From: Saccoglossus kowalevskii
Taxonomy: Eukaryota; Hemichordata; Enteropneusta; Harrimaniidae
Length of the DNA stretch: 24,635 bases
Assembly: GCF_000003605.2 (NCBI RefSeq)
Contig: NW_003132862.1
Location: 21,987 to 46,621, forward strand
Direction: 5' to 3'
The position numbers and the translations under genes are program-made. Shown here one piece after another: positions 1 to 13,100 of this stretch. How positions within the stretch are numbered: position 1 is the stretch's first letter; every line of letters begins with the position of its first letter. Under the pieces are notes generated by a model, which searched no databases, had not been told where the DNA came from, and was given only the letters and a program-made list of their open reading frames with translations.

Positions 1-984
1 GACAATAAGTATATGTTATTTTTTTTAAAGACCTTGTATTTTGAAAAACATAAACTCCTAGAAATCGTTGATGAAGTCACATCACAGATTTTTAAGCTTG
101 TTTATCGGCACAAGCGATTTGTTTTCACATCAAGGTCTGTTTTAACATGTTGTAGGGGCATTCAAATGTATAAGGCTATTGGAAACCAAAAAATAAAGGA
201 ATGGAGTAGGTGTAATTCGATAAAATTGGCAGATGAAAACGCCAAAATCAATGATTTTTTTCAGTGGCTGTGTGACCTTGTGTCTGACACATTCATATGC
301 AAATGACTAATCTGTGAAATAAACAGGGGCGGAGACAAACCACTCAAATGTTTGGAAACACTCATTGTGTGTCAGATAGCTACTGATAACACATCCTAAC
401 ATTGCTTTGTCTTGAGTTTATCTTTGAAACTTATAGGCACACAGATTAAACCTGTGTTGTTGATTTGGGAAAACACTACTGAAGCTGCCTTGCTTCCCTT
501 CAGAAAATCTATATTTTAACCAACTTACATGACATTCTAGGTTACGTTGACTTTATCAGATGAAAGTTTATAGTGCATTTCATCAATTAATAAATAAATG
601 TGAAAATCGTAATTTTCAACGCAAATAATAGTCTCGCTACCTTAAGACAACATGAGAATTGTGAAAAATGTGTCCTAAACCAAATCTCCAATTTCCAATG
701 ATTTTCAGAATGTCAGAATTTCACTTTGGCTATTCATTTGATTGTTTTTTAATTGTCAATATTTCGAAACTAGTGCTTTAATTAGCGTGAATTCACAAAC
801 ATTGCATTTTTTCCAAATTATTGCATCCCACAGTAACAAAATAGAAATAGATGAATTCTCAAATATTTCCTGCAATTTCTGCCATGTGATTCAATATTTG
901 CCATAGCAGTTCTTTGCATAAAGCTTTATGAATGCTAAATGCAACTTTTAAAACAACAACAAAGACTTCAATAACACAACTTAC
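1..984. other. PI4KA intron sequence (downstream)
   Basis: AT-rich sequence after the last exon in the window. I searched the minus strand for the next family segment and did not find it. An open frame at 13-306 on the plus strand has no recognisable features. No repeat or RNA gene is evident. Confidence 0.6.
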
Positions 985-1196
985 GTAAAATAATCAAATG
1001 CTGCCGAGTAGACTCTCTCACGGAGTACATTTTTCTTGGTTGATTGTGGCAACACGTCACCTTGCAACATTGACATACCCATTGTCAATAGTCGATACCT
1101 GGTGTCTACCGCTGCTATATGACGACTCATGTGACTTGGTTGACACCCAACGTTGAGAGATAAAGAATGATGTAGCAATATTGCAAACATCTCAAC
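985..1196 (-). CDS. PI4KA: PI4KA exon (20th and last in window)
   Basis: 212 nt, phase 0 in, phase 2 out. Acceptor CTCATTTCAG, donor GTAAGTTGTG. It reads [17 protein letters not shown], then [40 protein letters not shown] and YSAAFDYF. The family has VEIFSSLLQRSMSLNIG, MNRHVAAIGPRFKLLTLG and NVLREKIYSTAFDYFS. The next exon, expected to begin near CPPKFPT, is not in positions 1-984. Confidence 0.96.
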
Positions 1197-4100
1197 CTGA
1201 AATGAGATACAAGTCTCTGCATTGTATTTGGCAAGTCAAGTCAAGAGAATTTTATAATCAAAACAGAAAACAAGTTGGCAGGCACATGCAAATAATTTTG
1301 CCTCGTCTTTGTATCTTTATTTTTAAACAAAATTGGTGAAAGTGCTGTAATAGAAACATGTGCAAGAGAAAAAAAATGGTAGCTAGTTGGGCATTTTGAA
1401 TCGAAACACGGAACCAGGCATGATGTTCATATCATATTAGAGTGATATCGACGAAGGCCTGCCTGAGAAATGTTTGATAACGTGTTACAATGTTTGATGT
1501 GTAGGTCAAAAATTGGCATCAGTTGAACAAATGTCAATGAATCAACCACCAGACAGAATTACATGAATTTTATCTTATAACAGGAACTCACCTGATCCAT
1601 ACTTGAATATTTGATAGCTTCAAATCTTTGATGTAAAAACTGCAAATTGGGAAGATTGTGATGATTATTACCAAACTGTGTTCATTTTAAGAACAATATG
1701 AATGTATAACATTCAAGCTTTCTCCATAAATGACTGTAATTAGAATATTCCAACAAACAAATCTATTTCTATGCAAATATGAGAACTCAAAATTACTGTC
1801 ATACAAATTTAGTGGTCACAGATAACAACTTGTGTGTAATATTACTTCTTCATAATAAAATCATGATATGCATTTCAGTGAATTTCACCAGTGAGAATGA
1901 ATTGAAACGTACCGTTGTCCATATCTGGTGTGGTGCCACATTTGGTGGATTGGGGGCTGGTACTTCATGATCAGCAAAGCTTAAAGGATTTCCATCAGGT
2001 TTGTCTGGTTCAAATATTCCAAGTTTCATGTCCACTGTCATCTTCCATGCAGCCACCATCTCCTGAGTAAACTGAAGTAAGTAAATAAAGGTATAAATAA
2101 ACAGAAAAATACTAATCTTAAACTAACAAGAAATAAAGTATAAATAAACATATTTAACTGCAATGAAAGTCTGGATACGGGTGCAACCTGACACAAAATC
2201 ATATTCTGTGACCGGACACAAGGTCAGATTCTGTGTGACCTGACACGAGGTCAGATTCTGAGTGACCTGACATGAGGTCAGATTCTGTGTGACCTGACAT
2301 GAGGCAGATACTGTGTGGCCTGGCACAAGGTTGGATTCTGTGTGACCTGACACAAGGTTAGACTCTGTGTGACCTGGCACAAGGTCAGATTCTGTGTGAC
2401 CTGACATGAGGTCAGATTCAGAGTGACCTGACATGAGGTCAGATTCTGTGTGACCTGACATGAGGTCAGATTCTGTGTGACCTGACATGAGGCAGATACT
2501 GTGTGGCCTGGCACAAGGTTGGATTCTGTGTGACCAAACACAAGGTTAGACTCTGTGTGACCTGGCACAAGGTCTAATTCTGTGTGGCCTGACACAAGGT
2601 CAGATTCTGTGTGACCTGACACAAGGTTAGACTCTGTGTGACCTGACATAAGGTCAGATTTTGTGTGACCTGATTTGAGATGGGTGTGGCTATGTTACTG
2701 TGAAAACATGGTATAACATTGTTTGACTGTCATATATTACTGATGCTATTGTTTCAGTCTAGTCTATTCATGTACCATGGGTGTGGCCATGAATTCTCTC
2801 TATTCTATACCTGCAATTCTAGATCATGTCTTGCTGCCAATAACCATTCCCAGCATGCAACAGCAGTGTCCAATGTTGAGGCTGTAAATACCCGTATTGG
2901 AGCCCAACACAAGTGATGTAGAAGCTGTCGATTGAGACCTGAAATAAAAAACAATCTAGTGAAAACCCAAATTTTTCATCAAGTAGTCAACATTTGTTTT
3001 ATTGAAAACAAACAAGCCATGCATGCCACATTCCCAGTTAATTATAAAATTTAAGATATATAGTTTTGTTTATAGTAATATAGTTAGAACATAAACATGT
3101 CAGAGATATGAAACAGAAGCTGATGCTTGATTATGGTGATTTTTTAACACTGAAATGATTGACATTCAGTCATCTTGTATCTGATCGTCAAACGAGTAGT
3201 TGCCCATATTGAGAGATATTGCTCTAGAACAGTCGGCCATTTTGAATCAGATAGTCAAACCATGGAAGGTAAAAAGAGAGGATATAGGACGACTTTTAAT
3301 CAGATTTATTTCTTTTGTATCAAGCTGACAATATCGCCTTATTGCTATTGTTTATATATTTTGTTTTACCCCATCACCAGTACCACTTATTTACTCAGCG
3401 AAATGGGATGAACTCTCATTTTTCGTGACTAAAAAAAAAATCAACGTCACGAGTGGCACTGCGCATCAGCAAAGAGACGGAAGAGTGTATGCGCAGAAAG
3501 GTTCACGTGACGTCATAGATCATTGACAAGGCCTGGCACCGGAAACAAAACACTCGTCAGTTGTTTCCAGCGTGAGCGGATGATACGCTGCTCGGTCTCT
3601 GCACGTAAACTTGTTCCATTTTTAAAGACGAAAAATCTACACGCCCGGTTGTCTCTCGAAGTATTTAAAAAGCTCAAATGAAACTTTATGTCAGGCACTT
3701 TCGAGTAAGCTTTGTCTTGTTTGTATGCGGTGATATGTGATGGTGAAAAAAACAATAGTTTCGCCATTTTGTTACCGCCTCGACACAACAAATATACTTA
3801 TAAATACATTGTGTGTGTGATCATATGGAAGGTGGTGCGATGTTAGAACCCTGGTGTGATCACGAACAGTTATTGTTGTGTCAGTTTTCTGATATGAGCA
3901 TATAAATACATATTTTTCATTTCATTTTAACGATTTTTACAGTTATTGTCCGCGATTGAAATACTCAAATAGGGAAAGATGTTGGGTTATGGTTATGTTG
4001 CTGTCTTGCTTGATAGTTTTACTGGTGCAGCAAGATTTGTTGTCATGTTCGAATTGAGCCGACCCGAATATTAATTATTCACATAATCGCATTACGGAAT

Positions 4101-7100
4101 TGTTTACCAAGTAAATAAATCAAAACGATCATCGAACAAGGGAGAACAATAGCGTCCTATCTCCTCTCTTTTTACCTTCCATGGTCAAACCAATACATCT
4201 ATATATATATATCTATGACATGATGTATAATGAATATATAAAATTTGAACATAATCAGTCAAGGCATGCCAGAACCGCATTCATTAAAACACAAGCCATG
4301 CATGGCACAGTCCCCGTTAGTTATCAAATTTAAGATATATAGTTTTGTTTATAGTAATAAAGCTGGAATATAACCATGTCAGAAATATGATTTTTTAACA
4401 TTATAATGATTGACATTTGTATCTGATCGTCAAACAAGTACTTGTCCATATTGAGAGATATTGCTCTGGAACAGCATTCAAAATCAACCATTTTGTATAC
4501 ATGTATATACCGGTATATAACATGATGTATAACGAATATATAAAATTTGAACATAATCAGTCAAAACATTTAAGAGACATGGCTCTGGAAGCCCAATCAT
4601 TAAAACAAAATGGCCACCAGTCAGCCATTTTGAATCCAATCTGAATAATAAAATGACGTGCATCAGGAACCCGTAATGTCTAATGTATGTACCAAGTTTG
4701 AACGAAATCCATCTATAAATGCCAGAAATGCTTGCTATCTGATGATTTTTTAGCACAGAAATGACCACCATTCAGCCATATTGAATAGGATCGTCGAACC
4801 AATATATCTGTTTATCTATGACATGATGTATAATGAATATTTAAAATTTGAACATAATTAGTCAAAACAAGCCGGAGATACAATGTATGGGTCTAGAAGC
4901 CCATTCATTAAAACAAAATGGCCGCCAGACAGCCATTTTGAATCTGATCTAAAAAATAAATGATGTGCATCAGGAATCTGTAATGTCTAATATATGTACC
5001 AAGTTTGAACAAAATCCATCCATAAATGCCAGAAATGCTTGATATTTGATGATTTTTTAGCACAAAAATGGCCACCATTTGGCCACTTTAAATAGGATCG
5101 TCAAACCAATATATCTGTCTATCTATGACATGATGTATAATGAATATTTAAAATTTGAACATAATCAGTGAAAGCAAGTCAGAGATATGGCACGAGAACC
5201 ACATTCATTAAAACAAAATGGCCACCAGTCAGCCATTTTGAATATTATCTGAAAAACAAATAAATTATTTGCATCAAGGTCCCATAATGTCTAATGTATA
5301 TACCAAGTCTGAACAAAATCCATCTGTAAACAGCCGAGAAATGCTTGATTTTTAGGATTTTTTAGCACAAAAATGGCCGCCATTTGGCCATCTTGAATCA
5401 GATCCTAAAACAAAATGATGTGCATCAAGGTCCTATAATATCCAACGTATATACAAGGTTTGAACAAAATCCATCTGTAAACAGCTGGGAAATGCTTGAT
5501 TTTGATGATTTTTAGCACAAAAATGGCCGCCATTCGGCCATCTTGAATCAGATCGTGAAACAAATTGACGTGCATATGTATAATATCATGTATGATGTAT
5601 GTGTGAAGTTTGATTGTGATTGGTCCAGGCATTTCTAAGTTACAGGTCCAGACGCACGCACATACGCACGCACGCACGCACGCACGAACAGACACACAGA
5701 GGTCAAAACATAAGTCCTCGTTTTCGGACTGCGTCCGAACGGGGACTAAAAATGGCCACCAGTCATTTTGAATCCAATCTGAAAAACAAAATGACATGCA
5801 TCAGGGACCCATAATGTCCAATGCATATACCAAGTTTGAACAAAATCCATCTGTAAACAGCGGAGATCCGCTTTTGGAATGCCAGTGATGCTTGATTTTC
5901 AGCAGATCTTGAATCAGATCGAGAAAAAAATTATGTGCATATGTATAATATTATGTATGATGAATGTCTGAAGTTTGAATGTAATCAGTCCAGGCATGTC
6001 TAAGAAATAGGTCGGGACGACACATGAATGCATAAATGAATAATTTATGAGACTGTAGAGTCACATGATTATCCAAAGACACAATGCCATGGCAGATTCA
6101 ACATTTCACATGTATTGTGTTATTCTTAGATAATAATTTACCTTTGCTAGAAATTAACAGTGCACACACTCTAAACAGTGAGTGTGCTAAGTCTTCTTCA
6201 GATCCAGCATTACATGCCTTCTGTAGCTGTTTGATTAAAATCACTGCCAAGTTCAAAGGCATGTCTGAGTTCTCATAAATGGCTTTCATCCCAGTTACCT
6301 GTGAAATGAACAACTTGCTGTCAACTCAAAATCTGGCTATTTGGAAAGTCTGAACAAAAACTCTGAGGTAACTATTTTATGATTTACAAACCCCAGTTGT
6401 ATGCATCTTGACCAATATTCAATTTAAAAGTATTTTACAATTATTGTAAGATAAAAACTATGATTATTAGAAATTTGTATAGGAATAAATATTTATTTAT
6501 ACACTCCTAAATAGGGAGTTTCCAAAGTTCAGATTATTCCTGTACCAAAAATGTCTTAGAAGTTGATAAAACGTCTTTTATTTTCAATATACATTAAAAG
6601 TAAAGTTGCAATTCATAAATTGCCATAGCGCTGGGAATCTGGGTTTCTACAACTCTTCACCATTTCAATTCATTTAGATTTTGCTAAAATAAATTATGTC
6701 ACTTTTGCCACCATTTATGGCTAAGACTATTTTCAAACCATGAATTATTCTGCCAAAAATGGCCATCATGGTTACCCACAAAAATGTAAATAAAACATCA
6801 GGAAAAATATAATAAATGTTATGGTACAGTATCACATTTTTTCTCAAATCTTAGTGATTTTTTCATTTCTCTTCATTTGCGAAGTTGCTAAATAAGTTTG
6901 AAATTTGTTGTGAAAAACAATGAAGTATTATAAAGTGACTCAAACTTTTTTTATCTTTAGCTAAAGCCTAGGGCAAAAGGTTCAAAGTTATCTGAGTGAT
7001 TTAGTTTGCATAGGTACATGTACGTGACTAATGCTATTCGATGAATGGTGGGAAATATAATTTGCAGCAAGTCTTGATTGGATGTTTGTGGTGATTGTTT

Positions 7101-10100
7101 AGACTTTTAATATAATTCCTGAAAAAGACACGATTTGCTGAACATATACATAATTTAGAAAAAAAACGCTCATAATTCTCACGAAAATTGGTAAATATAT
7201 TTTGCAATTGACACATATTCATAAGTTTAAATAAGTCCAACACACCAACAACACTTATCATCATAACTTTTACATCTCAAAAGAAAAAACAAAGTGGTGA
7301 AAGGAATTAAAGAATTCAAGAACTTACTTCGCCAGTGTATCTACTTCTTAGACTCACGACAGATACAAAACTAGATGAATTGTTCTTTACGCAGCCTGGC
7401 CTTTTATCTAGAGAAGAACCCTAACAAATGAAACAACAGTATTAGTGATTACAGCCCAACTTGTCTGTCACATGAACCATTAGCATAACAACCCTTACAA
7501 AATGATGCTTGAGGGCGCAGCAGGATACCAGTTGTGATAATTTCACATCATAAGCATAGATTTTACAAATTCATTTAAAAGGTTTATCATATAAAACATT
7601 AAAATTGCTACGACAGGGGCAGTCTACCAATTTAAACAACAGCGATTTAAAGTAAAACACAGGTTTACAAAACAAGCAGTCTGTCGGCTGAGTTAGCTCC
7701 GCTGTTAGCAATGCACATTTCAATTAAATAACTGAAGATATCATTAGAAAATGAACAATATGTATAGTATCAAAGCAATGGGACTTGCTGTTTTCAACAA
7801 GAATTTGAAAAAATACCTTTTTACCAAAAATGACAAAAATATTCATCAAAATTAGAGAATCAAAAATATCATCACGAAATGAACAAATCTGAGAGCGGTA
7901 ATATATGATATCAAAGCAATCAGACTTGCATTTACAACAAGAAGTCAAAAATATAAATTTTTACCAAAAATGACAAAAATGTTCATCAAAATTAGAAAAT
8001 TGAAGATATCAACATGAAATTAACAAATTTGAGAGAAGACCATTTGTAGTACCTATAAGTATAATATTAAAGCAATGTGACTTGTGGTTTTTAACAGGAA
8101 GTCCAAAATATTCACCAAAATTATAGAATTGAAGATATCATCATGAAATGAACAAATCCAAAAGAGGTCTACCCAAAGTACATACACACCAAGTATCTAT
8201 TATTCAGGCTTGTAGTTTTCAAGAAGAAGTTGAAAAAATAAAAAAATTGACACGGACGATGATGGACGCCAACGGACAATCACTCATATGATAAGCCCCG
8301 CTCAACCAAGTCGACAGCGGAGCTAAAAAGTTCCACAAGGACATTAAAAATTTCTAGCGCTAAAAGACACTAGAATAACTACTAATACTCACACTAACTG
8401 ATTTATTATATCCTGCAAATTGAAGAGCGCTTTCTGTAGCCAAAGCCAGACCACTATGTTGAAAAGAACCATCGCTGGAATTCTCTCGTTCAACTAAATA
8501 TTGCTGTAAGTGTGATCTAGTAGGATTAGGGGCCCATTTTACTGCCTCTTGTAGAATACCACTACATCGAGCTGAAAAATCACGGACTATAGTCTGAAAA
8601 TAAAACATAATTACTCACTGATTCTTGTAAATGTGTGGAATCTGATATATGAAATGATTTATTCACAAATTGTTGATAAGGTCGGATTTCCAGCACTGTA
8701 TGATGGGGAAAATAGAATTCCAACTGTATATGGAGAAACAGAATCTGGAAATCCAGACAAGTATGGAAAAAAAAATCCTGGAAATCCAGGCAGTTATGGC
8801 TACTAAATAAAATATGGCCTAGTTTGTCTCGCCACATACCGGTTGATGAGGTTGGATTTCCAAGACTGTATGACTAAAAAAACTTGGAATTCTGACTGTA
8901 TATGGTAAAAAGATTGGGCCAGTACAAAATAGTTATTACTGAAATTAGATAAGGATGGTGGCACGAATGAGCTCATCAATACCGTGAATCAGGACTAGTT
9001 TGGATTTACATTATAAAATATAAAATTTTGAACTTTAAAAAATAGTAAATTAGCATATGATAGTTATATTTGGAAATCCTACTCTGTATGGTGGCACAAA
9101 AAAACTCATCAACACCATAAGTAGGAACTATAGTTTTGGATTTCCATCACTGTATGGTGAATGGTGATTTGGAAATAAAACTTTGTATGACTTAAACACC
9201 CTTGGAAATTATACCCTGTAAGAAGTAAACACACAAGCTCATCAACAGGGGGGGGGGGGGGAATGGAATGGCCCATTACATAACATGGGTACCATCCACC
9301 AATCAGGATACTTCATTTAATACATGGAGTATGTGTGTGTGTAAAATGACATAACTCTTCACCTTCATGTATATTAATGAGTGCCCAAAAATAGTCACTA
9401 TGTTTAGGTAGTCTTAACATTAAGGTGGTCACTGACATAGCTTTCACTGTATGTCCTTATGCAGCTTACATTATAGTAGAGATATTAACATTATCACTTC
9501 TCAAATAAAACCTCAGCTGTCACCTACTCGCACATAAATGCTAATAATTGACATGACTCAATTAATATTATATGACACACAGTCATACATGTTAAACTGA
9601 CCTCTCTAGCCTCCATAGTATCCATAACAGTCACTGTGAACTGAGTATTAGGTACTTGTACAACTGTAGCTTCCTGTGTTGGTTCATCTTCCAAAGACTT
9701 TGACAAGAGCTGTAGTATGTCCAGCATTGTAGTTACAACTCTTCCATTCCACAGTAAATGAGGAAATCTATGATATATAAAACAGGAAAATATTACCATG
9801 TAATGAATAGATATTATTTTGAAGCCATAATATTATTTGCAAATGGATGTTAACCATTAACCTGTTCACTACCAGAATCAAGTTTGACGCTCAACCTGCT
9901 AACTGCCAGAGTCAACATTGATCCTTAAGCTCTTCACTGCCAGAGTCAACTTTGACCCTTAAGCTCTTCACTGCCAGAGTCAACTTTGACCCTTACTTTC
10001 ACTGCCAGAGTCAACTTTGACCCTTAAGCTCTTCACTGCCAGAGTCAACTTTGACCCTTAAGCTCTTCACTGCCAGAGTCAACTTTGACCCTTAAGCTCT

Positions 10101-13100
10101 TCACTGCCAGAGTCAACTTTGACCCTTAAGCTCTTCACTGCCAGAGTCAACTTTGACCCTTAAGCTCTTCACTACCAGAGTCAACTTTGACCCTTAAGCT
10201 CTGCCAGAGTCAACTTTGACCCTTAACCTGTTCACTGCCAGAGTCAACTTTGACCCTTAAGCTATTCACTGCCAGAGTCAACTTTGACCCTTAAGCTATT
10301 CACTGCCAGAGTCAACTTTGACCCTTAAGCTATTCACTGCCAGAGTCAACTTTGACCCTTAAGCTCTGCACTGCCAGAGTCAACTTTGACCCTTAACCTG
10401 TTCACTGCCAGAGTCAACTTTGACCCTTAACCAGTTCACTGCCGGTCAACTTTGACCCTTAACCTGTTCACTGCCTGAGTCAACTTTGATCCTTAACCTG
10501 TTTACTGCCTGAGTCAACTTTGACCCTTAACATGTTTACTGCCTGAGTCAACTTTGACCCTTAACCTGTTCACTGCCAGAGTCAACTTTGACCCTTAACC
10601 TCTTCACTGCCAGAGTCAACTTTGACCCTCAACCTCTTCACTGCCAGAGTCAACTTTGACATTTAACCAGTTCACTGATCTAAATCTATATTATGTTTAG
10701 TACTGTGTTTGGTTCAAAACAAACATTTAAATTACAAACGTATTAAAAAATGAATCTGAACTTACTTGTCAACTAATCCAGATAAATATCTGTCAGCAAC
10801 TTTTCTTATTCTTCTCAAAACATGATTAAATTTGACAAGCAGGAATTGTGCATGGGTTTCCAGTTCTCGGTCTCTCACTTCAGTTCTTGGCTGAAATAAA
10901 ATATTACAGTTATTCTGCATGTATATAAATACATGAACAATTTGCTTTACAAGTTAACATGGTGATATTACTGTATTAGTTAATACACTGGACAATGTTT
11001 CTAACTTACCCTTTTTTCCATCAAGTTCAGGAACATTTTAAAAACTTGATCTGAGATCGCAGACAAACACTGCCACATACCAGCTTTGTCCTTCTGGATA
11101 GCCTTGTCCTCAAGATACCGAAACATTATGTGAAAGTCATCAGCAAGATTCTGTACACGTAACGTTTCCATACGAAACACAGACAGAAGGTATGTACACT
11201 GCGCAAAGCTAAGTTTGTTGACCAGTGGAATAACTTCAGGTGGATGCTCCAAGAGACTGAGAATAGTTTGACGTAGTTCATTCAACTCTGCCTGTTAACA
11301 AGTGACAGTGATAGATTTTAACAACAAAATTAAGATTTGTTTTAGATATAACAAAGTCTGTCAACACATTACAGAGCCATGCTATATATGAGATATTAAC
11401 CAGATTTTTTAAGGTAGAAAATGTAATTATGAAATTAAGTCTGAGTGTTATTCAGCACAACTTCATTATGTATTTATTAAAGATGTTATAATGTATTTGG
11501 TTTACTTATACTGTAAAGTCTGACTTTCGACGCTACAGAATCATTTCCAAATGCAGGGTTAGGTTTAACTCGTCTATGCTATAGTTTTATTTCATAATGT
11601 TTTACTCACCGGTGCTACGGTATCATTTCGTAATGCCGAGTTATACTGTAACTCTGATCTGAGATGTTCTCCACCAGCTAACGTAAGTAACGGAGACTTG
11701 GTTGCTATGACACGTACTCCATCATACCATTCTCTCGGCCACAAACCTGTCAAAAATTCACAAACGTGTACAAATTATTTCTCAATTAAAACCAAAATTC
11801 TAACAAGAGAAATTCATGCAGTACTACAAAAGGTTCAAGAATGCCACTACCAAACTTTCTCCACTAGAAGACCATTCTTAAAACCAAACTACAATACAGT
11901 ATATATTACCGTACTAAGACTACTGTATATACATGTATAAGGGTATCTATTGTGATTGAGTGTTGCTACATATGGTGCACGTGAAATATGGTATGTTATC
12001 ATCTGAATATGATGACTTTCAGTCTACACTGATTATATCTATGTAAGGCTCATACTTAATTACTTAAATTACTTAACACTATCAGTTTTCTTGGCAAAGT
12101 ATTTTGTGATAGGTATCAAAAGTTGTCTTTTGAGGTGAAAAGGTCAAATCCATCATTGCTTCAAAGACAATGATAACCAGAATAAGAAATATTATATAAT
12201 TATGTATTTTATAATCATAGTAAACCCTTACTTGTATATAATTTTACAATATTTTTTCTCAGGTTGACGAGTGAATACCACCAGAGTTTTTGCATGATTC
12301 CGAGCCACAAGTGAAACGTAATCATAATTCTCTGCTGATGCCAACTGTGTTGTCAATCGCGGGGTTATATATTTATCATATGCAAATCTGCATAATCGAA
12401 AAAGTGAAACAACAAAGTGTTGAAAGTATTGCTGAATTAACATAGGAAATCATTTCTCATATTGTAATTTCGCCAACGCCATGGTGTTCTATTTCACGCA
12501 AAGGCCTTGTGTGGCAATATTTGCTCCAATTCATTAGAATTATTTTTTAATTTCAATCTATTTTTTGGAGGATTGAATAATATTTTTGGAAATGAGAACA
12601 CATTAGATTGCCAAAATATATCATTTTTACCATTCGCAGTTATCGGGCTGTATATAAACAAAGTTTGGCAGTATTTGAAATCAAACTATGAGATTTTCAA
12701 TCTGTCTTGTATTACATCACTATGGAGATATGTGTGTTATACATAAGCAGCTATTCCTACCATAAGCCACTCTCATTCACCAACACAAAATACATGTTAG
12801 AAATGTTTGAGTGATGCATTTTGGGTAAATGACAACCACAAATAATAATGGGTAAAAAAAACTAGTCAGTGTACATACAGTGAAAAAATTAGTTAAATTT
12901 GATGTACTGGGTTGGTTTCCATGCAGTTTAGACAATCAGTTAATCAGGCTTTCTCAGTGTCAACAAGAAATATCTGTCACCTTGGATTTTAAATGCATTC
13001 TGGATTTTTCTAGAGCAGTAAGAAGCAAGGAAGCTACAAGGACGCAGTGAAATAAAAGCATATATAGCATGACTGCGTGGTTCACTTTTTCAAACATGGT

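Larger units (their letters stand above)
3261..4183. mobile_element. 923-bp terminal-inverted-repeat DNA transposon
   Basis: Left end CATGGAAGGTAAAAAGAGAG continues for 30 bp (3261-3290) and is mirrored at 4154-4183 with one mismatch. The flanks carry the direct repeat GTCAAAC (3254-3260 and 4184-4190). Neighbouring array units have the uninterrupted version GTCAAACCAATA, which gives the empty site. The interior is richer in GC than its surroundings and holds a CRE palindrome and an 84-codon frame. The CATG termini, ~30-bp TIR and 7-8 bp duplication recall P-type elements, but no transposase is visible. I treat it as a non-autonomous element of uncertain superfamily. Confidence 0.88.
3000..6010. 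repeat. Dispersed-tandem ~300-bp repeat family with paired ATGGCC/GGCCAT motifs
   Basis: A divergent array in the intron between the 16th and 17th PI4KA exons. The phrase ATGATGTATAATGAATAT recurs near 4219, 4522, 4826 and 5132, about 303-306 bp apart. Each unit also has CAAAATCCATCTGTAAA-type and TTTTTTAGCAC phrases and inverted motif pairs (AAAATGGCC then GGCCATTTTGAAT). A second subfamily, with AAATTTAAGATATATAG and CATATTGAGAGATATTGCTC, occurs at 3020-3230 and repeats at 4328-4470. Short open frames inside (MYLIVKR.., MYLIVKQ..) are copies of the repeat. The array is split by the TIR element at 3261-4183. Confidence 0.85.

Noticed and set aside
13-306. 97-codon plus-strand open frame at the window start
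   Set aside because: AT-rich composition, no splice or family signal, and antisense in a PI4KA intron. Consistent with chance.
2123-2649. Two overlapping open frames of about 120 codons reading repeated MSGHTESDL-like peptides
   Set aside because: They are the 27-bp minisatellite read in frames that stay open because the unit is nine codons long. They have no conserved flanks.
4330-5814. Several 64-130-codon open frames in the 4-6 kb region
   Set aside because: They are translations of the ~300-bp repeat units and the ACGC microsatellite; the same peptides recur in neighbouring units.
9858-10676. CRISPR-like array
   Set aside because: Repeats are contiguous with no unique spacers, in an animal intron. 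It is a minisatellite.
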